From S012-109 sp964425105 (GTDB taxonomy: Bacteria > Pseudomonadota > Gammaproteobacteria > SZUA-140): 30,982 nt of DNA. Below, one piece after another: positions 25,797 through 30,982 of the stretch. A program made the position numbers and the translations under genes. The stretch covers positions 1 through 30,982 of the forward strand of contig CAYRLE010000027.1 in the NCBI GenBank assembly GCA_964425105.1. The letters run 5' to 3'. The notes beneath the pieces are model-generated. The model had not been told where the DNA came from, searched no databases, and saw only the letters and a list, made by a program, of their open reading frames with translations. Each line of letters starts with the position of its first letter. The stretch's first letter is position 1.

Positions 25797-26940
25797 AGCC
25801 CGCAGGAGGTGGGGATGCCTGCTGCTGGGCATTTCCCTGTCGGCGGCCTCTGTGGCGGCCACGCCGGTGAAGAACATGCGCCTGGGCGGCTATTACAAGA
25901 ATCTGCTCATCGCCTCCCGTACCCTGCCATTGTTTGGGCCGGATGAATCCTACGTGCTGGACCTCAACCGTCTGCGGCTCAGGGTCACGGGGGAGTTGGG
26001 AGACAACGCTGCTTTCAATATCCAGTATGACAACGAAGTGCTGCTGGGCAGCTATCTGGATACCCGCCAGTTCGCGGCCCTGGACGCCCTGGACAGCGCT
26101 ACCTATTTCAACTGGGAGGCCACTTATCTGGAGCGGGGCGACATCCAGGGACGGCACAGCCTGTACCGCGCCTATCTGAGCTTCGCCGGGGAGCGCACCG
26201 AACTGCGCATCGGCCGCCAGCGCCTCGCCTGGGGAACGGCGCTGTTCTGGAATCCGGTGGACATCCTCAATCCCTTCAACCCCATTCAGTTGGAGCGCGA
26301 GGAGCGCACCGGCGTCGATGCCGTGCTCCTCAGCTGGGATTACGGCGTATTGTCGCGTCTCAGCCTGGTGCAGGCCCAGCAGCGCGCCGGCGCCAACAGC
26401 GCCCTACGCTGGCGCAGCCATTGGCAAGGCTTCGATCTGGCGCTGACGGCGGGTCGTTTCCGCGGTGATGAAGTGGCCGGGTTCGATTTTGCCGGCCAGC
26501 TGGGGCTGGTGGGCCTGCGCGGCGAAATGACTTACACCGATCCCCAGGGGGGCGGTGATTATGCCAGGGTCGTATTGGGCATGGACCGCAGTTTCGCCAA
26601 CACCCTGACCCTGAATCTGGAGCTGTATTACAATGGCCTGGGGCGCGGCGACCCGAGGGACTATGACTTCAGCCGCCTGCTGAGCGGGGAGTTGCAGAGC
26701 CTGGCGCGTTATTACGGGGGGTTCTATATGGCCTATGAACTGACGCCTATCCTGCGCTGGGACAATTACCTGATTCTGAACCTGGATGATGACAGCCGTT
26801 TTTTTGCGCCGCGTCTGGTGTATTCGATGACTGGCAATATCGACTGGTCCCTGGGCATACAGTATTTCGATGGTGCCTCAGCCAGTGAATACGGGGTGTT
26901 GGAGAACCTCTATTACAGCGAACTGCAGTGGTTCTTTTGA
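25789..26940 (+). CDS. Outer-membrane beta-barrel protein (porin/DUF1302-like)
   Basis: A 383-residue exported protein. The first ~25 residues form a signal peptide ending near SVAAT. The rest is alternating polar/aromatic strands (for example LRLRVTGELGDNAAFNIQYD, LYRAYLSFAGERTELRIGRQ, VVLGMDRSFANTLTLNLELYY) and the chain ends in a terminal Phe (ELQWFF), the classic beta-barrel insertion signal. The central IGRQRLAWGTALFWNPVDIL motif is also seen in DUF1302 and related barrel families. The start overlaps the permease stop by eight bases, so the barrel is made with the ABC system. It may be the outer-membrane exit or receiver for the same cargo (inference). Confidence 0.85.
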   Translation: MSEARRRWGCLLLGISLSAASVAATPVKNMRLGGYYKNLLIASRTLPLFGPDESYVLDLNRLRLRVTGELGDNAAFNIQYDNEVLLGSYLDTRQFAALDALDSATYFNWEATYLERGDIQGRHSLYRAYLSFAGERTELRIGRQRLAWGTALFWNPVDILNPFNPIQLEREERTGVDAVLLSWDYGVLSRLSLVQAQQRAGANSALRWRSHWQGFDLALTAGRFRGDEVAGFDFAGQLGLVGLRGEMTYTDPQGGGDYARVVLGMDRSFANTLTLNLELYYNGLGRGDPRDYDFSRLLSGELQSLARYYGGFYMAYELTPILRWDNYLILNLDDDSRFFAPRLVYSMTGNIDWSLGIQYFDGASASEYGVLENLYYSELQWFF

Positions 26941-27056
26941 GCCGCCGCTGTAAATGGCGGTACACTCGGATGAGGGTGACCGCTGCCATGGTATATGGTG
27001 CAGGGATGAAAAGAAGTGGTATGTGATAGGAAATGTTGAAAGGAGTATGCGGCCCT

Positions 27057-27911
27057 ATGAAGCAGGTGAAACATCGTTCTTTTGCTCTGGTGCTATCGGG
27101 AGGTGGCGTCAGGGGAGTGGCCCATGCAGGGGTCCTGCAGGGACTGGAATATTACGGCTGGCGGCCGTCCGCCATCGTCGGCGTCTCCATGGGGGCAATT
27201 GTAGGCGCCACCTATGCCCTGAATTCGGACTGGTACCAGGCACTGGTCAATATGGACACTCGCTATTTCCCCGGCCCACCCATTGCCTCCAGCGCCGACC
27301 TGCGGGAGCGCATCCGCGCCCTGCTGGCTTCGGAGCGCGCCCTGCGCGAGATGCTGCTGGGCTGGGGCGTGGGCAGCCGCAGCCTGAAGCAGGGGCAGGC
27401 CTTGCTGGCGGCTCTCACCTTGGGGCGCAATCTGGAGGAGGGGCGGATTCCAGTGGCGGCGGTGGCGGCAGACCTGCGCAGCGGACGGCGTATGATCCTG
27501 CGCACTGGCCGTGCCTCACAGATGGTCTATGCCAGTGCCGCCCTGCCCGGTATTTTACCGCCGCTGAAACATGAAGGCTGTCTGCTGTCCGATGGCACTT
27601 ATGTGGACAATGCCCCCATCGATGTGGCGCGCGACTTCGGCGTCGAGTTGGTGATCGCCGTGGACACCACCCAGATCAACCATCAACTGGCCATCCGCAA
27701 TGGTCTGCAGGCCATGATACGAGCCATGGAAATCTGTCATCACAGCCATTCCCAGTTGCGTTTCAAGAAGGCGGATTTCGTGTTGCGGCCGCCCTATCCC
27801 TTTGCCATCGAGGCCCTGGATTTCCGCTACAAGCGGCACTGTGCTGCAGCGGGCCTGAAGGCGGTCAGGCACAACCGGGACGCCTTGCAGCGCCTGTTGA
27901 CCCAGGATTGA
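27057..27911 (+). CDS. Patatin-like phospholipase
   Basis: A 284-residue hydrolase of the patatin family, which cleaves acyl esters in lipids with a Ser-Asp dyad. The oxyanion loop GGGVRG is at 15-20, the nucleophile elbow GVSMG with Ser44 at 42-46, and the DG motif with Asp179 in LLSDGTYVDNAP. No signal peptide; probably cytosolic or bound to the membrane's inner face. The ATG at 27057 is chosen (AGGAG at 27041-27045); an in-frame ATG at 27033 would add eight residues. It follows the lipid-like export operon by 116 bases and may process the same lipids, but this link is only positional. Confidence 0.92.
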   Translation: MKQVKHRSFALVLSGGGVRGVAHAGVLQGLEYYGWRPSAIVGVSMGAIVGATYALNSDWYQALVNMDTRYFPGPPIASSADLRERIRALLASERALREMLLGWGVGSRSLKQGQALLAALTLGRNLEEGRIPVAAVAADLRSGRRMILRTGRASQMVYASAALPGILPPLKHEGCLLSDGTYVDNAPIDVARDFGVELVIAVDTTQINHQLAIRNGLQAMIRAMEICHHSHSQLRFKKADFVLRPPYPFAIEALDFRYKRHCAAAGLKAVRHNRDALQRLLTQD

Positions 27912-27960
27912 GGCGGCGCGCCGTCCTGGGGGCTTCGATGTCTTTGCGGCTGACAGCACC

Positions 27961-29157
27961 ATGGCGTTGAGGGACTGGCTGGGTGCTGGCGCCGCGCTCG
28001 CCGCTGACGGCGCAGGGGTCAGGATCTGGATGGCGGCCCTGGCGGCCCTTGTCTGTATCCTGCTCATCGCCTTCGTGACCCGCATCTTTCTGCCAGGCTG
28101 GCCTGGCCCCCTGCTGGTGGCGTCCATGGGGGCGTCGTCGGTATTGCTGTTTGCCGTGCCTGCCAGTCCCATGTCGCGCCCCTGGCCGCTGGTGGGCGGC
28201 CATCTGAGCGCCAGCCTGGTGGGGGTGAGTTGTGCCCAGTACCTGCCGGATCAGGCTTGGGCAGCAGCCCTTGCCGTAGCCGGCTCCATTCTGGCCATGC
28301 ACTTCCTGCGCTGCCTCCATCCGCCTGGCGGTGCCGCCGCCCTGGTGGCGGTGGTGGGTGGGGAGCAGATTCAGCAATTGGGTTACCAGTTCGTTCTCGC
28401 CCCGGTGGCTCTGGATGTGGCCATCATGCTGGCTGTGGCCGGCCTGCTGCAGCGTCTGCTGCGCGGCACGAGCCAGGTGCACGGCATGGGGGCGGGGCAG
28501 GCCATGGCGGAGGATGAACTGCAGCGGCCGCGTGGCATGAGTTCCTCACTGGCAGCGCCCTTCAGCCCTGCCGACCTGGATGATGCGCTGCGCGACCTCA
28601 ACACCTACATCGATGTCAGCCGGGAGGACCTGCAGCGCATCTATGACCTGGCGCTGCTGCACGCCCGCATGCGGGGTCTGGGCGAACTGCAGGTCAGTGA
28701 CGGCATGCGCCATGAGGCCTGTGCCGTGGAATTCGCCACCCCTCTGGATGAGCTGTGGCAGACGCTGCAGCAAAAAAAACAGCGCGGGGCGGTGGTGGTT
28801 TCATCCGCAGGCCATGTGCTGGGCATGGTTACCATCAGCGACTTTCTGGAGCACGCCAACGCCCTGGAGCATGAAACCCTGGCGGAGCGGCTGCGCCATT
28901 TGCTGACCCCCAGCGGAACTCTGGAGTCGGACAAGCCGGAAGTGGCGGGACAGATCATGAGCAGGCCAGTGATCACCACTCGCCCCCAGCAGTGCTTGGT
29001 GGAGCTGGTGCCGGTGTTCACCAATCAGCGCATTCATCATCTGCCGGTGGTGGATGAACGCGATAGATTGATAGGGATGCTGGTCTGGGAGGATGTGCTG
29101 GCGTTGGCGGAGAAAAAGTCAGATACAAGAGAAAAGATACAAGATAAAAGGGGTTGA
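27961..29157 (+). CDS. HPP-family membrane protein with CBS domain pair
   Basis: A 398-residue protein with an N-terminal integral-membrane HPP domain (four to five helices, residues 20-165; the name-giving HPPGGAAAL is at 120-128) and a C-terminal pair of CBS domains (about residues 245-390; QRGAVVVSSAGHVLGMVTIS and RIHHLPVVDERDRLIGML). HPP proteins of some plants and cyanobacteria carry nitrite across membranes; the CBS pair usually senses adenine nucleotides. The substrate here is unknown. No strong ribosome site precedes the ATG. The last codons, past LALAEKK, cover two copies of AGATACAAGA (29121 and 29135), so the tail may come from a small repeat. Confidence 0.88.
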   Translation: MALRDWLGAGAALAADGAGVRIWMAALAALVCILLIAFVTRIFLPGWPGPLLVASMGASSVLLFAVPASPMSRPWPLVGGHLSASLVGVSCAQYLPDQAWAAALAVAGSILAMHFLRCLHPPGGAAALVAVVGGEQIQQLGYQFVLAPVALDVAIMLAVAGLLQRLLRGTSQVHGMGAGQAMAEDELQRPRGMSSSLAAPFSPADLDDALRDLNTYIDVSREDLQRIYDLALLHARMRGLGELQVSDGMRHEACAVEFATPLDELWQTLQQKKQRGAVVVSSAGHVLGMVTISDFLEHANALEHETLAERLRHLLTPSGTLESDKPEVAGQIMSRPVITTRPQQCLVELVPVFTNQRIHHLPVVDERDRLIGMLVWEDVLALAEKKSDTREKIQDKRG

Positions 29158-29175
29158 GGGGCGCTTGCGCGCCCC
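29158..29175 (+). terminator. GC hairpin after the HPP gene
   Basis: A perfect seven-base stem GGGGCGC/GCGCCCC with a four-base TTGC loop directly follows the HPP-CBS stop codon. No T-run follows, so if it ends transcription it does so weakly or with help from Rho. Confidence 0.4.
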
Positions 29176-29626
29176 GCCACGTAGGGACAACGCTATAGCT
29201 AGATTCGTGTTATTTGAAAGTCATTCGGATCTAGACTGAATTGACAGGCAATGTCTGGATTTGCCGTACAACTGACCCACCTATTCCTGGATTTGCTACA
29301 TTTCTGCCGGAATCACACTTTGCCTGGTATTATCAGATTTGCCGAACACCGTGCCGGTTACTATTGCGAGATTTGCCACCACGAGAAGATGAGGGGCTCT
29401 GCAAGTCAATCATGGAAACCATGAAGGATAAGGCTGCGAAGAAAGGCAGGGTGCAGACTTATGCCTGCTTATGCAGGTATCTGCAGCCTGAAATGTTCAA
29501 AGATCGGATCGTTGCGAAGATAGAGATGGACTTTTTTGTAACCGGCACCCAGCGTGCGATAGGGCTGCAACAAATTTTTCCTGAGTAGGTTTGCACCTAG
29601 AGATGGCGACCGCGCCCCACGCGCCG
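29176..29626. other. Non-coding or decayed stretch with repeated GATTTGCC motifs
   Basis: About 450 bases without a convincing gene. It has a palindrome, CTAGATTCG at 29199 and CGGATCTAG at 29226. It also has four near-identical motifs: GATTTGCC at 29258, 29336 and 29370, and GATTTGCT at 29290, with a partial ACTTTGCC at 29317. A short inverted repeat TAGGT-TTGC-ACCTA lies near 29586. One 115-codon open frame (29241-29588) crosses the motifs but has no ribosome site and no recognisable protein, so it is not called. The spaced motifs resemble transposase-binding sites at a Tn7-like transposon end. Confidence 0.5.
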
Positions 29627-29854
29627 CTACAGGACAGCTTCGACTTCCCGAGGCGGGATTCCCATCACCTGACAGACCCGCCGGAAGCGTAGCGGGTTGA
29701 GAGGCAGGGCCCTCAACCCGCTATCCGAGTAGTCGACTTCCGGGTTCATGGAGCGTGCCAGGCTCAGGGTGGAGCGATACCCATTGCCAATGGCGGCCCG
29801 GCGCAGGAGGCTGAGCGGCGATTCCCCAGCTTGTGCGCGTGGGACAAAGGGCAT
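29627..29854 (-). pseudogene. Truncated TniQ-like transposition protein
   Basis: A 75-residue ORF whose N-terminus matches the start of TniQ/TnsD-family proteins: a Pro/Arg lead, then AGESPLSLLRRAAIGNGY at residues 9-26 (Glu11-Ser12, Ser15, Arg18-Arg19, Asn24-Gly25). In complete TniQ proteins the zinc-finger region with Cys pairs follows; here a TAG stop comes after residue 75, so nothing of it remains. TniQ proteins help choose the target site in Tn7- and Tn5053-like transposons. Likely the 5' stump of a dead gene, though a short functional protein cannot be ruled out. Ten bases separate it from the small ORF upstream on the same strand. Confidence 0.6.
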
Positions 29855-29864
29855 GCCAGATATT

Positions 29865-30086
29865 TCAGGCCACCTCCTGGCGGAGCAGGCTGTTCAGTTC
29901 GCTCATCGGGAGGGTAAAGGGATTGAACATGCCCGATGAGTCTGACCGCGACATCAGATCGTTGAGATCCTGGCGGGTTTCCTGGAATTTCAGGATTTCC
30001 GTCTGGACTCGACGGTTGGGCTCGAAGGCACTGGAGAAGTGGTACTGCGTAATAGCTCGATCTCCGGCACGGGGGGCAATACTCAT
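29865..30086 (-). CDS. Short hypothetical protein next to the TniQ-like fragment
   Basis: A 73-residue ORF on the minus strand, not recognised. It contains NRRVQTEILKFQETRQDL and ends with FNPFTLPMSELNSLLRQEVA, mostly charged and helical, with no signal peptide or membrane segment. An in-frame stop lies only nine bases before the ATG, so it is not longer at its N-terminus. In Tn7-like elements the ATPase gene (TnsC/TniB) lies just before tniQ; this ORF has that position and might be the remains of its C-terminus, but the sequence match is too weak to claim it. Confidence 0.35.
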   Translation of the reverse strand: MSIAPRAGDRAITQYHFSSAFEPNRRVQTEILKFQETRQDLNDLMSRSDSSGMFNPFTLPMSELNSLLRQEVA

Positions 30087-30214
30087 GACAATTTATAGGT
30101 CAAATGGCAATTGGCCCCTGATTCATTCAGTCTAAATATTTTTACACATAATTTCTCGCATAACTGATTGATTTATCGTTATATACTAAAAATAACACTC
30201 AAATTTAATAAAAC

Positions 30215-30361
30215 ATGATGTCCAAATATTTTACAGTTACCAACATCGATGCAGATCAGCTTTCAGATTTATCTTATAAATTCAATCAGTTAGCTTGCTT
30301 CGAAAATATGGCATCTTATTTGCGTTATCCTTTTCACACAGATTCACACAGAAAATCTTAA
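30215..30361 (+). CDS. Possible 48-residue ORF in AT-rich leader
   Basis: An open frame of 48 codons starting with two ATGs, beginning MMSKYFTVTNIDADQLSDLS and ending at a TAA 11 bases before the PEP-CTERM start. No clear ribosome site precedes it and the region is AT-rich, where chance frames are less common but possible. It could be a leader peptide for the next gene or nothing at all. A TATACT at 30182-30187 might be the -10 element for this transcript. Confidence 0.2.
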   Translation: MMSKYFTVTNIDADQLSDLSYKFNQLACFENMASYLRYPFHTDSHRKS

Positions 30362-30372
30362 GAAGGGGGTGG

Positions 30373-30927
30373 ATGATGAAAAAGCTAAATACATTACTAG
30401 TTGCAGCGTTGATGGCCTTCGGCCTCCCTGCAACTACACATGCCTATACTATCAGTTCTACATTCAATGATCTTAATCCTATGGATATAGGCTTTAGCCC
30501 AATCGAGTGGGATCCCATCTTTGATGGTACTTCAATTGATTTTACTATAACAAATAGTACCGGCCAAACATGGACAGATTTCCATATGACAGAGACTACT
30601 GCCATTGTTGGCGCTGTGTTGGGTCCTTTCACATATTCAGGACTTGGTACTGCGACCTGGAGTACTGATTATTCAACTATCGATATTCTAGATTTGAACA
30701 TAGTCGATGCAAGTACGTTAAATTTCTCTATTGGTTGCGGCAATAACTGCGGTGGATTAATCTTTAATGGTTTTCCTACCGTTGACAGTGGTGGAAATGG
30801 AGGTAATGGAGGCAACGGCGGTGGCGCATCTGTTCCCGAACCTGGAATTCTGCTTCTGCTCAGCACCGGATTGCTGGGGCTTCTCGTATTCCGCAAAAGG
30901 CGATTTACCACAACCACACAGGCCTGA
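30373..30927 (+). CDS. PEP-CTERM sorting-signal exported protein
   Basis: A 184-residue secreted protein. The signal peptide is MMKKLNTLLVAALMAFGLPA with cleavage near THA-YT (residue 24). The middle is polar and rich in Thr, Ser, Asp and Gly (TSIDFTITNSTGQTWTDF), like a small beta-sandwich, with a Cys-x3-Cys pair (GCGNNCGG). A Gly/Asn repeat (GGNGGNGGNGG) leads to the C-terminal signal VPEPG at 154-158, a hydrophobic helix and FRKRR. Such tails are cut by exosortase, usually in bacteria that make exopolysaccharide; no exosortase is in this window. AGAAGGGGGTGG precedes the ATG. Base use is clearly more AT-rich than in genes to the left, hinting at transfer. Confidence 0.93.
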   Translation: MMKKLNTLLVAALMAFGLPATTHAYTISSTFNDLNPMDIGFSPIEWDPIFDGTSIDFTITNSTGQTWTDFHMTETTAIVGAVLGPFTYSGLGTATWSTDYSTIDILDLNIVDASTLNFSIGCGNNCGGLIFNGFPTVDSGGNGGNGGNGGGASVPEPGILLLLSTGLLGLLVFRKRRFTTTTQA

Positions 30928-30939
30928 TAATCACATCTT

Positions 30940-30975
30940 CAGCTCCCCTCCTTCGTCTAGAATGGGGGGGAGATT
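30940..30975 (+). terminator. Weak hairpin after the PEP-CTERM gene
   Basis: CTCCCC and GGGGAG arms (about 30942-30947 and 30967-30972) can pair around a loop of about 20 bases that includes TCTAGA. It sits where a terminator is expected, but there is no T-run in view before the window ends. Confidence 0.3.
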
Positions 30976-30982
30976 ATAGAAC

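Noticed and set aside
29258..29377. GATTTGCC repeats as a CRISPR array
   Set aside because: The repeat is only eight bases, the spacing is uneven (32, 46 and 34 bases between starts) and no cas gene is near.
29241..29588. 115-codon plus-strand frame in the spacer after the HPP gene
   Set aside because: No ribosome site, no recognisable domain, and it runs through the repeated GATTTGCC motifs, so it is more likely a chance frame.

Overview
The window is GC-rich, densely packed bacterial chromosome. Its gene content fits a gammaproteobacterium of environmental, possibly chemolithotrophic, lifestyle: a Cus-type copper/silver RND pump with a linked PII-like protein, phosphoketolase plus acetate kinase, class I aldolase, a two-membrane (Gram-negative) envelope export operon and a PEP-CTERM protein. 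The species cannot be fixed from the sequence alone. No rRNA, tRNA or CRISPR array was seen.

Layout. 1-1821 (minus): a P3A-type proton-pumping ATPase, cut by the window edge. 2092-2502: a small LETM1-like membrane protein. 2534-3075 (minus): a cardiolipin synthase gene broken by a large internal deletion. 3376-4913: class I fructose-bisphosphate aldolase and a ferritin-like protein. 4899-7778 (minus): a tightly coupled operon of GT4 glycosyltransferase, DUF2334 deacetylase and a flippase-like membrane protein, probably for a glycolipid or surface glycan. 8031-9830: DEAD-box RNA helicase deaD. 10093-10710 (minus): a SAM methyltransferase. 10894-14689: phosphoketolase and acetate kinase, which together turn sugar phosphates into acetyl phosphate, then acetate and ATP. 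A long inverted-repeat element sits between these two genes.

14785-21650 is a metal-efflux block: a Cys/His-rich exported protein, cusC, cusB (with a Met/His-rich tail), cusA (with all three copper-relay methionines) and a PII-like regulator with a shortened T-loop. 21769-26940 is a four-gene operon with almost no gaps: a LolA-like periplasmic protein, a LolD/MacB-like ATPase, one giant permease made of two fused LolC/E-like halves, and an outer-membrane beta-barrel. It reads as a complete route across the envelope for a lipid-like or hydrophobic cargo. It is followed by a patatin-like lipase (27057-27911) and an HPP-CBS membrane protein (27961-29157).

29158 to the end is different in character. 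It holds repeated GATTTGCC motifs, a truncated TniQ-like ORF and another short ORF, which together look like debris of a Tn7/Tn5053-like transposon. An AT-rich stretch with a PEP-CTERM protein gene follows. The three GTAGGGTGG-type palindromic repeats (near 10013, 13320 and 21234) are dispersed elements in the spacers.
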